Assembly (NCBI RefSeq): GCF_040712315.1
Contig: NC_134015.1
Location: forward strand, 23,499,614 to 23,563,613
Reading direction: 5' to 3'
From: Castanea sativa
Taxonomy: Eukaryota; Streptophyta; Magnoliopsida; Fagales; Fagaceae
Length of the DNA stretch: 64,000 bases
In this document: positions 24,831-37,485 of the stretch, in pieces
Position numbering within the stretch: the stretch's first letter is position 1
How the letters are laid out: every line of letters starts with the position of its first letter
Made by a program: the position numbers and the translations under genes
Notes under the pieces: generated by a model
What the model saw: only the letters and a program-made list of their open reading frames with translations
Databases searched by the model: none
Told to the model about the DNA's origin: nothing

Positions 24831-24846
24831 CCTGGCAACGGCGCCA
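24831..24846 (-). other. Element A primer binding site
   Basis: On the minus strand TGGCGCCGTTGCCAGG lies six bases inside the 5' LTR. TGG pairs with the universal tRNA CCA end. TGGCGCCGTTGCC is the site seen in many Athila-like elements, where a tRNA-Asp primer is usually proposed. Confidence 0.75.
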
Positions 24847-24852
24847 AAAACT

Positions 24853-25953
24853 TGCTGCAGCTTAATAATGCTCCCAAGTGCAGGATTGTCATGAAGTAAT
24901 AACTCGGAAAGTCCGAGGTCGAATTCACAGGGAAAAGGGAATTAATTAGCAAACCACAAGAGAATAAAACTAAAATAATAAGTTTAATTGAAGAGATTTT
25001 TGATAGTTTAGTAAAGGTAATTTAAATTGAGAGAAAATAACAATATATTAAGGCGCTAAGGTTTAGGGATCCACACACAACACATCTATTAGTAGTCTTC
25101 ACAATATTTATTTAATAACTCAACTAAAATTCATACGAAGGATGATCTTAGTCGGATGATTTAACAATAAAAACTCAAAAAATTAATTGTCTAAGATAGT
25201 TTCAGGCAAATGATTGATTTTAGGCAAAACAAAACTAGTGAATTAGTTTGCAGGGAATACTAAGCATTCAACGTGCCCGGAGTCTACGATAAATCAAAGG
25301 ATTATACAAAACTAAACACTTTTCTAGATAAGTAAAACAATCAAAAACATAAAAATATAAACATTAAAACCAATAAATAATTGTTAAGAACATACCAATA
25401 AACGGTTGGGTTTCACCCCTTACCCTAGCAATACTTCTAGCAAGCCATAACACAAATAGAACTCTAAAAACTGTAAAGAAACTTTAAGAAAACCTAAATT
25501 ATATTTTACAGCAGCTCCCCCCTGAATTTGGCCCTAAAGAGCCTTTAAATAGGTCAAGAAATCCTATTACAAGTTGAATTCCCATTTGGAGAAAATCCAA
25601 ATACTAATTGGTGTGCAAGCTGGAATCCTAATCCAAATTGGACTTAGATTAGGTGCAAATTTCCTTTGATTTCTTGCTCCAATTGGACTTGAATTTAATT
25701 GGTTTGGCCTTCTTTGACTTCATCATGACCCTTGAAAAATTAAAGTCCATTAGCTTTCTTTTTTGCACAAATCTATTTATTCAATTTCATTACCCTACAA
25801 AAGATAAATTCACGCATTAAAATTCAATTAAGCACAAAATTGATTATTTAGGATTATTCCAAAATCAACTATAAAATGCATGAATTAACTCAAAATAAGT
25901 ATGATAATGTTTTTCTAATAATGATATAAATATGCAAAATTAAGCTATTATCA
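24853..25953 (-). repeat. Element A right LTR (5' LTR)
   Basis: It starts TGCTGCAGCTTAATAATGC and ends GCTATTATCA. Relative to the left LTR it lacks an internal block of about 150 bases. The two LTRs differ at many positions, so A is one of the older insertions in the window. Confidence 0.85.
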
Positions 25954-27311
25954 ACAGATTTGTAACAGTAATTATTTCATTCATCTCTTCCAAAATCTCA
26001 ATTCTTTGTTTTGAATTTCAAGCTTGATTTTCATTTTTCTCTAAGAAATTTTCAGTTTGATAGATTTCAGGCAAAAATTACTTCTTTTTTGTACATAAAA
26101 GTGCAAAAAAAAATAAAAATAAAAATAAGAACAAGAAAGAATGAATGAATTAAAAGACAAAAATTTTAAACATAGTGCCTATATGGCTCTAAATTGCTTT
26201 TACATAAGACAATCTTTACGATTAATTAATAATATTGTTATTTAATGAATGATAATTATTTAGGAGAATTGCATTTGTTGGCAAATACATTATGTAAATA
26301 CTATGCAGTGATGATAGAGTAATATTGAAGACTTGTGGTTGACTATAGTAGACAAATAGTGTGCCAGCAAAAAGAGTAGACAATTAAAAATTATTGTTAT
26401 TTGTACTTATTGAAAATGTATTTCCTTGTCAATTTTATATATTTAGACAAATGGTTGAGATATATATGTATGTATGTACGTACGTTACTATCCATATATA
26501 TGAGCAAGATGAATGGTAAAAATCATGTATATTTGACAACTAATTTTGATTGTGTCTATTGTCAAAATTTTAGTATGAAAACCAAATTTATTCTTGGTTT
26601 TTTTTTTTTTTATATTGATTACATTAGTTGGTTTACATAATACACAAGTTTTAAATTATGCAATAAATATATTTTTTTTTAAATTGCATACCAAACACCA
26701 TAAAACATTCTCAAATTTATTTTCAAAGTTGTTACTAAACACTGGAAAATTAGATAATTTTTTAGAAAGTACTCTATGGAAAATGAACCATTCTCCAAAA
26801 ATTCTTTAATACTGAAACAATGGGTATTTACTTGTGTTTGTTACCTTACTAATCAAATTTCCACTTGTGTTTGTTATTTTAAGTGCCGAATGGGTATTGA
26901 CTTTTTTGGAGGTTAAAAAGTGTTTCTAATAAGGGAATACGGTTGTTAAAAATTTGAGATATTACATACAATGGATAAGAGGATCTTCTAGATCAAATTA
27001 TAGGATCAGAATAAGAATCATGAAATTTTACCCACAATCCCGTCTTTGTGGGATTGTTCTATTCGAACCAAACCATTGTTGAAGCCAAAAATCAATCCAA
27101 ATTTATTACGTCACTGGCTGCCGTTGTCAAAGAACTCCCCAACATTTACCGCTCTATTATCTCTTTCGTAAATAGTTTTAGAATAATTTTACCATCTGTT
27201 TATTTTACTGAAACTACAAATATTTTACTGAAAGTATTATAGATAAATGTAAAAATTAGTTGAAATAATTCAATGAAACTAATGAATAGTATTAAAAAGT
27301 GCAGTAGGACC
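25954..27311. other. AT-rich intergenic DNA between elements A and C
   Basis: No gene is supportable. The stretch has T-rich low complexity and short T runs (26599-26612, 26670-26680). The last 100 bases (ATGAATAGTATTAAAAAGTG... GTAGGACC) continue across element C into CATAAATAATAAC at 46539. They read like a MITE-type repeat that C split. Confidence 0.45.
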
Positions 27312-28057
27312 TGTAGGTGGGCAATTTGTACCCGATCCAATCACTAGACGGACTCAGGCCCAAAAAGCCTTACACAATAAAAATTTGTAGAGTGTAGGCT
27401 TGAAACCTAGGTCTTATGGATATTGGACAACAGATGGAGGGCTAGATTGCCATTATACACACAATCAATGGATAAGAATAACAAATATTCTCCTCGGACG
27501 TAAGCCGAGGACAGCTGGTATTGCCTTTCTTTCTTTAAATAATAACTTACAAAATGAAAAGTCCCCCTTTCTTTCCTTCTCTCTTTCCTTTTATATCACT
27601 CTTCCTCTTCCCTCTACCTTCCACGTGTAATACAAATCAATGATCCAGATCCTTTCCTCCATTCACCGCCCTCTAGAAGTCCTCAAATAACAACTGTAAG
27701 GCTAATTGGTACTATTCAGATGTCATTTCCTCATTAATGCGACCAGAGAGGTAAGTGCAAGGTCTTTAATGCGGTGGTAGCAGCCTTTTCCCTTGATATT
27801 TCTCATACGCTCCTCCTTTTCATAACTGTGAAACATATCTTTACCCAACAGACCTTCCAAGATTCCCTCCCCCAACACCATGACGTGTCCTAAGAGCCTC
27901 ACCTGATTTAGCCGAGGAGATGCCCCTCCTCGGACAAGCTCATCAACTTTTCTAGTAAGAGCTGCCTTGTGGGCCTTAAAGGCTCTGCTCGAATAAGCTC
28001 ACACCACCAAGTCAGGCCCAATACCCAAATGCGTGTTTTAACCATTCTACTCCCACA
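27312..28057 (-). repeat. Element C left LTR (3' LTR)
   Basis: It starts TGTAGGTGGGCAATTTG and ends TTCTACTCCCACA. On the minus strand a purine tract (TTGAGGGGCTAT, 28058-28069) adjoins it, as expected for the 3' LTR of a minus-strand element. Confidence 0.92.
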
Positions 28058-28506
28058 ATAGCCCCTCAAAACTCCATTTTTCTCCCTATCCGAAGAGAAA
28101 ATTGGAGTTTTGAACCAACACCAATCTCCACATGCTTCGCGAACCGCCATGCGTGAAAGAGTCACTTCACTTCTTTTAAACTGCTTCTGATGCTTCGAAA
28201 TTCGTAACACCCGCATTAATGGCTGTAAGTTACACCTTGTCCTCCACGTTCAACGGTGAGATGCGCGTCTAACGGCCCGGATTCTTTCTCAAATTTGGGC
28301 GGGATAACTCCCATTCAACCTCTCACTTCAGAAATCAATCAAATCTCAAAATTTCCTAACCTCTTTCCTCTCAAGAAGCTCGCAAAGAAGTATCTACCTC
28401 TTTACCGTAAGTTCTCAATTATTTTAACTCATTTCTCCTCGACCATTGTCCTCAGCCATTAATTATATCCTTCCCCTCACTAAATTTTCACTCTTTCCTT
28501 CACCAA

Positions 28507-31095
28507 ATGGGTAGATTCAAGTGTCTGGTAGATACTAATGTCGGTATGGAGGGTTTTAGGGCCAAATAACGTATTCCCCAAGATGTAAGTTTGAGATATT
28601 GTTCCCCTGAAGCCATAGCCAACGATAGGAAAGAAGGAGAGGTTGTCATCCCCATCATCACCTTTTTGAAGGGTGGAATGACACTTCCCATGAAAAACGT
28701 AACTAGTGAATACCTCCATAACCATGGACTGTGCTCAGATCAATGCACACCCAACGTGTTTAGAGTTTTAGGTTGTGTCGATGCTCTAAATGAGCAGATG
28801 GGTCTGAATCTCACATGGCACGACGTTATCTATATGTACGAGTGTCATAAACTTAAAGATGTAGGATATTACCTCAAATCTAGGTCTAGCGTTGTGAGGC
28901 TCATATCTTGCCTTCCCAAATCCAATAAAGGCATGAAGGACGACTACCTTATTGCTTCTGGACTGTGGTACAACGGTCCTCATTACCCAGTTGAATGGGG
29001 AGACCCAAGTGTGACTCCATAGGAGTTAGATTCCCTAACCTGTGACTTTGATTCTATTAACTTTATCATTTCTAGTTACATAGCCTGTTATTACTTCTTT
29101 ATTTGATATTCTTTGCTGATCTAACCATGCTTGTATTCTCAGATATTTTTGCAGACAAACAACACATACGACCCCGTCTAAGCCATTGCAGTGTCGCGGA
29201 CCTCAATCGCGTTCTACGATCCAAGGTGTTCATGACCGAAGACCTGCAAGTGAGGGCAGCCCACCTTATACTGGGATACGATCCTTTGTCAGAGGACTTC
29301 CAAGACATCGGCAACGCGATCATTGCGGGTGACAAGAGACACAGGAGGATAAACATTGCGAGACCAGGCTTTCTTAATACACACGAATTACCGGACGATC
29401 CCGTGGTTATCCTCTACGCACGCCCAATCACAGCGGTTCCTCTTTCGGCACATTCTCAAATAACAGCCATCCAAGAAGAGTCAACTTCTTTGCAACAATC
29501 ACTCGAAGAAGAAATAGATCAATTCCGACTTGAGGAGGCTGAGAGACCCATAGAGAGCCACATTGCCACTATCTTAGACGAAGAAAACGAATCTTCCGAG
29601 AATTCTGGTGTAAAGGGCTTGGTGATTGCGCAGGTTGAGACCAGCTCTGGGGAAGAAGATATGGCTAGCTTAAGATCACTGATGTCTAGGAGGGGTACAC
29701 AAGCTGCCAAAAAGGATACAACTAAATCTCAACCCCCTCCCAAGTTGCCACCACCTCCTCCTCTTTTCGACCCAAAGATTCCTGCCCTCAACCCCAAAAA
29801 GAAAAGGAAAAACGAGGCCGAGGAGGCAGAAATGGCAAAATAGAAGAAGTTGAAGCAACAACCACAACAAAAAGTTGCTAAGGGCAGAACACGCGCCCCT
29901 TCAGTGGAGAGTGGGGAAAGTCATGACTAGGCCGAGGTGCGCCGTACGCAGGCCAATTGGTCCCCTACACTAGAATTAGATGGGGCTCCAATTCCTAGCC
30001 ACTCTAGCATCAGGGCGTTCCAGCAAGGACATGCCCACCATCTGGCTAACACTCTGGAGCAGCCTATTCTTCTACCAAAGGACATGAAGGCTTTGGAGAA
30101 GATGAGTCAGCCACACCTCTTCCTCACCCTTAAAAGGGACTTGGCTTTGGTAAGTGTCCTCCAATTACTTCTACCTTGTTGTTTTTATTATCTCTCTGCG
30201 TAAAGTCTTTCATACATGCTTCTTATGTTGTTTCTACCATAATGTGCCTATTTAACTATTAACACAGGTCATTCAAGAGGTTTTTGTCGCTGAGAAGTGG
30301 GTAGAGCACTCTCGGAAGCAGGCTGTGGCTGAGCTCCAAATTAGGGTCGAGACCGAGAAGGCTTTAGGTCGTGCTGTGGTGGACAACGAGGACCTAACCA
30401 AAAAATTAGCAGACGAGAAGAGAGAAAGAAACGATGCCGAGGCCAGCCTTAAAACCACCAAGGCTCAAGTGGAGGGGCAACGTAAACTCCTGCGCCAGAA
30501 AGACAAGGACTTATCCAAAGCTCAGCAAGAAAACTCTGACTTAAAAAAGGAGCTTGCTCAAGCCAAGGAAGAGGCTCGTACTCTCAAGGAAACCATGGAG
30601 GCTGCCAAGAAGGCTGCTTACAATGAAGGGGTTGAGGCAACGGAAACCCGTCTGACCGAGGAGATAGTAGAATTATGTAGGGAGTATTGTTAACAGGTTT
30701 GGGCAAAAGCCTTAAACGTGGCAGGATTTCCAACTGATTCTGAGTTGAGGAAGTCCGAGAACATTGGGATTCCACAGGATATCCGAGTGATTGAAGACCT
30801 TCCTCCCCCTTCAACTACCTCCGAGGCAGTGCCTTCGGCACAGCCATCTCCAATTCAAGAACCTCTTCCATCTCCTAAAGAACTTACCGGTTCTGATAAA
30901 GAGAAGGAATAAGGTGATGGGGCCGGGAAGCGCATAAGCGAGCATGCCAAGCCAAATGTTCCTCCACCAGTGGCAAAGGATAAAGGAAAACAAGTCCAAA
31001 CCTCGTTCAAAGCAAAGCTTAAGCAAACAGAGGAGGAGGTCAAAACAGAAGAAGTTGCCAACAAGTCCAGACAGGATCCTCCCACAAAACTCTAG
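28507..31095 (+). pseudogene. Antisense gene of element C: gypsy-type transposon domain plus coiled coil
   Basis: It runs opposite to C's gag-pol. A leader with a GTAAG donor (28407) precedes ATG 28507 (MGRFKCLVDTN). Exon A (to about 29020) has FRAK then a TAA, IPQDVSLRYCSPEAI, NHGLCSDQCTPNVFRVLGC and VVRLISCLPKSN, matching element B's antisense gene. After an intron ending in TTTGCAG (about 29153), exon B carries LSHCSVADLNRVLRSKVF, a Pro-rich PPPKLPPPPP stretch and KKKRKNEAEE. Two TAG codons in it sit where Gln is likely. The donor TTTG|GTAAGT (30149) and acceptor ACACAG (30267) join it to a coiled-coil exon (AVAELQIRVETEKALG...) that runs to about 31095. The product is probably a nuclear or particle-associated protein, but its function is unknown. 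Confidence 0.65.
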
Positions 31096-31559
31096 GCATA
31101 GGCCATTTAGGACTTTTTCTTTTATGTAATTTCTTTTTTGTTTTAGAACTTTTATTTTGATCCTTGTTAGAATTTCATTTCCAATGTACCTACTGACAGA
31201 ATTAATGACAAATTCAAAAGATTGCTCTTTAGTTCACTGCCAATCTCCTTTACTGAAATATTTACCTCTTTTACCTTAGTGTAAATTATATGCGTAGCAC
31301 AATTGACTTAATACCCCGTCATACAAAGAAATCTTATTAATGTCTCAGCCAGTATTAATAATCTAAAATGAAAACTATGCTAACTTCATCAACTTAAATT
31401 ATCAACAAATACACTACGTATTAAAACTGCAACATCTAAAGTGCAGCAGGATACAGTTGAATATGTATGGATATATCTAAACTCAAGACAGGAGAAAAAC
31501 AGTCTAAGGCTTGATTTGATGTTTAACTTGGACATAAAGCAAACCAGTAAACTTACCAT

Positions 31560-32080
31560 GGTGTATGGCCCAAGAATCAAGGCTTATCCAAATCTCTGTC
31601 AGATATCTAGAAAAATAAAGTGCAATGTTAATTTTCCCAAGGTAGATGGTCCGAGAACCAGACGTAACCAAGGTTCTGTTTAACACTTAACAAGATATCA
31701 ATTTTCACGAGGTATGTGGTCCGAGGAGCCATGCATGACCAAGTTTCTATTTCATACTTATAGGAATGAACGGTAATGTTAATTTCCCCAAAGTAGAAGC
31801 TCCGAGGACCCGACATAACTAAGGTTCTGTTTAACACTTAATAAAATATCAATTTTCACGAGGTATGTGGTCCGAGGAGCCATGCATGACCAAGTCTCTA
31901 TTTGATACTTATAAGAATGAACAGTAATGTTAATTTCCCCAAAGTAGAAGGTCTGAGGACCCGACATAACTAAGGTTTTGTTTAACACTTAATAAGATAT
32001 CAATTTCCACGAGGTATATGGTCCGAGGAGCCATGCATAACCAAGTTTCTGTTTGATACTTATAAGAATGAATGGTAATA
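31560..32080. repeat. 151-bp tandem repeat array in element C (about 3.5 units)
   Basis: The landmark AGGTTCTG/AGGTTTTG recurs at 31671, 31822 and 31973, a period of 151 bases. Each unit includes AATTTTCACGAGGTATGTGG, a GAGGAGCCATGCATGACC segment and CATACTTATA. A more decayed unit precedes them. The array sits between the integrase end and the antisense gene, as in elements B and E. Confidence 0.85.
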
Positions 32081-32256
32081 ATGAATTGAAACACAACACA
32101 AGGATAATAGAACAAAAACGGCAGAAGTGCCATTCATTAATAGTAATACCTTCGCAGGTTATTTACATTCCATGGATGTTGTACAACTTTCTCATCTAAG
32201 TCTGCTAGACGATATGCCCATATGCCTCCGACAGAAATGATTCGATATGGTCCCTC

Positions 32257-32592
32257 CTAGGTAGGTCCCAGCTTTCCCCATGCTGGGTTCTTGGCATTAC
32301 CCAAGACCTTCCTCAATACTAAGTCTCCAAGTGCAAGTGACCTTAACTTCACATGAGCATCATACCCCAGTTTGAGCTTATGCTGAAAATAAGCTAGTTG
32401 AACCATTGCATTCTCCCTTCGTTCCTCAACTAGGTCCAAGCTTTTCTCCAATAAGCCATTGTTATTATCTGAGCTGACTGAGCTGAAAGAGCTTGTCCTT
32501 AACGTCAGAAACCCAGTTTCCAAAGGGATCACGGCCTCGGCCCCATAAGTCATGGAGAATGGTGTTTCTCCTATGGACCTTCGTGGTGTAGT
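32257..32592 (-). pseudogene. Element C integrase, C-terminal part beyond element D
   Basis: Read on the minus strand, it continues the integrase frame with [20 protein letters not shown], which directly follows VLWTYR of the part at 40861. It then shows QHKLKLGYDAHVKLRS, GDLVLRKVLG and WGKLGPT followed by TAG (Trp in relatives), and EGPYRI after it. The two parts are joined by the target duplication GTCCG. Confidence 0.82.
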
Positions 32593-32595
32593 CCG

Positions 32596-34034
32596 TGTTA
32601 GGATTAGTGCCCTTAAATCCTATTGTATGATGCTATGTATGATATTATGTATGACATTATGTATGACATGATGTTTGACTTAATATTGTGTTTGATAAAG
32701 TTATTTTATTATTATCTAAAATAGTGATTACGTGAATATGGGACATTATCATATAGTCCATGAGATGCATTGTATGTGATTTATGTGAAAAGTCACAGAA
32801 GATGTAAATCACAAGTTCTTTGTAAACTCAGAATTAATAGTTCGTAGTCGGTGATGAAATTGGGCATTTCATCTGCGAAGACTATAACGTGTCAACTAAG
32901 ATGATTTGTCTTGATCATGGAAGTGGAAGCTTCTAGTTGATATGTTGATATGTTTTAAGAGTTAAAACATATTGAACAAAGATCATTTGTGAGATTTATT
33001 ATTCTTCCAACGATCGTCAAATGAATAATAAATCTCACGACTTCTATTTGCATGAACTCTTAATCCTGAGAGAATAATGGACCTAATCATGAAGTGTAGG
33101 TTGCTTTGATATATCGGGAGTGAGATGCGAAATAACGATCGAAAAACCCGTATGTTGGGCAGCCACATTTAGTGTTGATGGAACATATATTCTCAAGATG
33201 GAATTCATAGTCTCTTGATGGAGATATAAAATATTCCCTTGAGATAAGTTTAATGGTTTCAGTTATTTAGAGAGTTAGGCCTAACCACTTTAGTAAGAAA
33301 TTACTAAAGTATATATTTATGAAATTGGATTTCATATATATATAATGAATAACTTTAAAGAATTAAACTGGGTACTCAAGGATAAGATCTAGTAATTTAC
33401 AAAGTGGCAGTCTACGTTTATGACTTTGTATTACTACGAATATTTTATGAAGGGGTTACGTGTATAATAAAGTCTTGGGATATAATTTATTAATAAGGCC
33501 TAGAGTGCAATTATATTTATATAGTGGTATTAAATATAATTAATGGTAACTTTGGACTTGTCAAGAGTTGACGGAAAAGCCCAAGGCCCATTGGAGCTAG
33601 TGTCTTATTGGTCCCTTTTGGTCCCACTCCAAGCCACACACTAAAGCCTAATTGGAAAGGCCCAATAGGCCAGCCCAATTAGATAATCAGTTAGTTATAA
33701 AGGGAGAAACATACAGAATTTTGATAAGGAGAGTTAAGAAAAGAAAAAGAAACTGTGTGTGAGAGAGTGTGAGACACACTTTCATTCTCCCTTTGAAAAA
33801 CCTGATTGAGAGACCACACATCTTGGGCGTAAAGTGGAATTGGAGTGAAGATTAAAAGTGTTCCCAAAGTCTTGTAATCTTTGTTTTGAATTTCTCCACA
33901 CCAAGGTACTGTTATCTGTTTCTTAAATTCCAAATTTACATTGTGCGCATTATCAATCACGTAATGAAATAGATCACAGTTCGTCGGCTTATTGTGGGTT
34001 TTGCGTGAGATGCAAAACCAAATTTTTTCCTTCA
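32596..34034 (+). repeat. Element D 5' LTR
   Basis: It starts TGTTAGGATTAGTGCCC and ends TTTTTTCCTTCA. It is followed by ATTTGGTATCGGGCTC, which contains the tRNA-Met-type primer binding site typical of copia elements. Confidence 0.92.
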
Positions 34035-34037
34035 ATT

Positions 34038-34050
34038 TGGTATCGGGCTC
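34038..34050 (+). other. Element D primer binding site and leader
   Basis: TGGTATCGGGCTC follows the 5' LTR and resembles the initiator-tRNA-Met complement TGGTATCAGAGC with two changes. The leader to the gag ATG at 35532 (about 1.5 kb) is AT-rich, with long TATATA tracts at 34680-34830, and has no gene. Confidence 0.7.
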
Positions 34051-35531
34051 AGTGTTTTCATATCATGATTGTATAATATGTGATTAAATTTTAGAATTTA
34101 AAAAACCGTCATTGTCTTTGTGTTTTTAATTTTCTGCATCATATGAATATAATGAAGAGAATTGCATCACTTGTATATACATATCCGTTTCTTCACAAGG
34201 ATATATTGTTTTTGTGTGAAGCCATGTCTTGTAGAAAAGTGCTTGGATATGAATACAATTGAGTGTTGATGCATTGATTGTTATTTCATAGTTGATGTAC
34301 GGATTGCATGCCTTATGGTAGTTATTAATTGATGAAGTAACCGCTTGAAAAAGGAAAACTGCTTCAGTTGTTGGACCCGACTTTGAATTCAATTTGCATT
34401 GTTTGAATTTGTTGCACGGGTTGACTTCACACATGGCTTGGTCATTTTGAATACCTTAGAAAAGGTAATGGCCGAATATTATATATTAATCATATAAGGG
34501 ATCCATTCCTTGATGGCCCACGGTTCATGCATGAACTTTTACATATAAAGTTGTTCTTTGCATGAGACAAAACTTAACTTCATGGATTGTCTTAAAATAC
34601 AATTCCTTGATGGCCCACCATGATAAATAATAAGACAATTCCATGACAATTGTCTTGTTGGACGTTGTCTTGATGTCCAATAAATATGTATATATATAAT
34701 ACAATGTAATAATTATATATTATATATATTAATTTGTATATTATATTATATATAATATAATATAGATTTTTATATATAATAAAGATTTTTATTACGTTAT
34801 ATATATATATATTTATATACGTTAATGCTAGTTTAATAAAATTTATTCCTAATTAGATTAGGATTATATTTTTTTTTTCACGTGTCTAGCATTATTATCA
34901 TTCTTGATCTTAAAAACCTTTATTTTAAAATATCTAGTGGGAGAGATTGAGGTTGGATCTCACTGGCCCTATCAAGTTGGTTTCGCTAGTAGTGTGAAAT
35001 ATATACTTTGTCTTTGCCTCGAGCTTAGCATTCCACGTTGCGAGAGTATTTATTTCATGGTCCTACAAGATTGAATTTCTTGGTTTATAGTGGTTTGATA
35101 AACACCTTGTCTTAGCTTCGAGCTTTGCATTCCATGCGGAGGGTGTTTTATCATGGTACTACAAAATAAGCCTGTTAAAGGGATGAGATGTGGTTACACA
35201 TGATTCTAGACAATGGTATACACTAGACTAAGTATTTTAGTATCCTCTATGCTGAGTTCTTACTATTATTACTTAGAGGCTAAATGTAAAACGGCATATT
35301 ATTAGTGTTTGATAAGAGTTGTCATGATAGCACTAATAATGAGAATAGTTCTCAATCAATCATAGTATTTTATGTTCACTCTATGCTGAGGGATATTGAA
35401 TATGAGATTAGGTTGTCGTTGAATATATTATTTTATGGTTTTATTAAGGTTCCATATTATATACTTATATGCTAAATTGATAATGTCTAGTTTACTTATT
35501 ATATTCATGTTTATTATTTTCAGATTTTATC

Positions 35532-36194
35532 ATGGCATCATTTAGCCCACTTGTTTCTATTCTTAACCAAAACAAACCGACCGATCCAACTATGTTGGTC
35601 GGAAAAGAAATTTGGACATTGTTCTTACTGCTGAAGAGCACAAGTATGTGCTTACTCAATCATGTCCTAAATTTCCTTCATTAGATGCTCCTCTTGAGGA
35701 AAAACAGCGATATGATCGTTGGCAGAAATCTAATGAGATGGCCAAGTGCTACATCCTAGCATCTATCTCAAATGTTCTACAGCATCAAATGCAGGATGTA
35801 GAACTTGCTTCGGACATAATGCATAGTCTCGAAGGAGATGTTTGGTGAGCGTGGTCGTTACGCGCAAGGCAAGAAACCATGAGGCAAATTTATAATACCA
35901 AAATGGCTGCAGGAAGTTCAGTGAGGGAGCATTGTCTTAGGATGATTGCTAATCTGAACACATTAGAAGTTTTAGGTGCCGACATTGATGGAGAATCCCA
36001 AGTGGATATGATACTCCAGTCACTACCAGAATCATTCAAGGAATTCAGACTCAATTATAATATGAATAAAAAGATTTATTCTTTGTCTGAATTAATGAAT
36101 GAGTTAGTGGCGGCGGAAGGCATCCTTGGTACTTCTAGTGTTGAAGCCAATGTGGGTGAAGCTTCTACTTCTCAACCTAAGTCGAAAGGCAAGG

Positions 36195-36226
<32 letters not shown>

Positions 36227-36397
36227 GACTTCACTAAAAAAGATGGTAAACAAATTGCCTTAGGGGTTGCCAACAAAGGAAAGAAAATCAAAGGAAAGTG
36301 TTTCCATTGTGGTGAGAAAGGACATTGGAAGAGGAATTGTCCAACATTTAAGGCTGCCAAGAATAAAGGGGTTCCAGGAGACCAGAAAGTTGAATGA
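35532..36397 (+). pseudogene. Element D gag
   Basis: The ATG at 35532 (MASFSPLVSILNQNK) opens the frame. A frameshift near 35600 leads to LDIVLTAEEHKYVLTQSCP, and a stop at 35846 falls after SLEGDVW. The second part (from 35879) has QSLPESFKEFRLNYNMNKK and ELMNELVAAEG, the gag domain of copia elements. It is followed by a lysine run coded by an AAG microsatellite (36196-36226) and the zinc knuckle CFHCGEKGHWKRNC. The frame stops at 36397. Confidence 0.8.
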
Positions 36398-37480
36398 GGG
36401 AGAACTATTTCCTACTTTGGCTGATGGGAGCAAGATTCCGGTTGAAGCTGTTGGAGTGTTTAATTTGTGTTTTAAGTCTAGAGTTTTAATATTGGAAGAC
36501 TGTTTGTATGTACCTAATGTTCGTAGGAATTTAATTTCTGCAACTTACTTAGGTAAACATGGATATTGTATTATCCTGAAAGACAATGTTGTAATAAAGA
36601 AGGATAAAATGTTTATACGATTACGGCAATATTGTGGATGGTCTTTATATTTTAACTCCTGATAAGCATGAATTATACAATTCTGAATTAGATAGTAACT
36701 CTTATGTGAAATCATTAAAGAGAAAGTTTCCTTCTACTAGTGATGCATATCTATGGCACTTGCGTTTAGGTCATATCAATTCAAGTAGGATTCAAAGACT
36801 AATCAAAGATGGACTTTTACAGCCCATGGACTTTGATGGTTTTCCGGTTGCGAATCTTGTTTGGAAGGAAAGATGACCAAACGACCTTTAATGCAAAGGG
36901 TAGAAGAGCCCAAGATTTGCTAGAACTAGTACATTCGGATGTATGTGGTCCTATGTCAATCCAAGCAAGAGGTGGCTATGAGTATTTCATTACTTTCACC
37001 GATAATTACTCTAGATTTGGTTATGTGTACCTAATGAAACGGAAGTCCGAAGCCTTTGAAAAGTTCAAAGAGTTTAGAACTGAAGTTGAGAATCAATTAG
37101 GTAAACACATAAAGGCCATTCGATACGATCGAGGTGGCGAATACCTTCTTGGTAATTTTAAGGATTACTTGAATCGAAAATGGGATTATATCCTAATTGA
37201 TTTGCACACGAAACTCCACAACAAAAGGGTGTAGCGAAAGAAGGAATAGGACTCTTTTAGATATGGTTAGGTCCATGTTGAGTTATTCGACTCTACCAAT
37301 TTCTTTTTGGGGATATGCCTTAAATGCGCAATGTATCTTCCGAATTTAGTACCTTCGAAGTCTATTCCTAAAACACTTAGAGTTGTGGAATGGGCGTAAG
37401 CCTAGTATGAGACATCTCCACATTTGGGGTTGTCCAAAGCACATGTGTTGAAAGGAAAGTCGACAAGTTACGGCTTCAAA
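36398..37480 (+). pseudogene. Element D protease remnant and integrase
   Basis: The D-S-G active site expected just after the gag zinc knuckle is missing. The sequence goes straight to LADGSKIPVEAVGVFNLCF, normally downstream of it, so the active-site region appears deleted. Next come LEDCLYVPNVRRNLISAT and the GAG-pre-integrase box YLWHLRLGHINSSRIQRL. The core follows with ELVHSDVCGPMS, TFTDNYSRFGYVYLM and IRYDRGGEY. Several frameshifts separate these pieces. The last region (37235-37480, LLDMVRSMLSYS-like) is also out of frame. Confidence 0.75.
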
Positions 37481-37485
37481 ACGAA

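Larger units (their letters stand above)
5722..25953 (-). mobile_element. Element A: Athila-type Ty3/gypsy LTR retrotransposon, interrupted by element B
   Basis: Two related LTRs (5722-6976 and 24853-25953) bound a minus-strand gag-protease-RT-RNase H-integrase region. The RT context FMDDFSVFG and the 'KCHFMV..GIVLGH' block are typical of Athila. A primer binding site complementary to a tRNA 3' end follows the right LTR, and a purine tract (minus strand GGTTGGGGATTG) precedes the left one. The flanks ACGGA and ACAGA look like a target duplication with one mismatch. Removing B (10.5 kb) leaves about 9.7 kb. Trp and Gln codons have become stops and gag has a frameshift, so the copy is dead. No envelope-like ORF was recognised. 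Confidence 0.85.

Noticed and set aside
27400..27630. Open frame repeated at 45872-46108
   Set aside because: Both lie in the LTRs of element C, which explains their similarity. No coding role is indicated.
31504..32133. A series of short minus-strand frames with the repeated start MLNRTLVMSG
   Set aside because: They are produced by the 151-bp tandem repeat, each unit giving a similar peptide by chance. No evidence of a real repeat protein.
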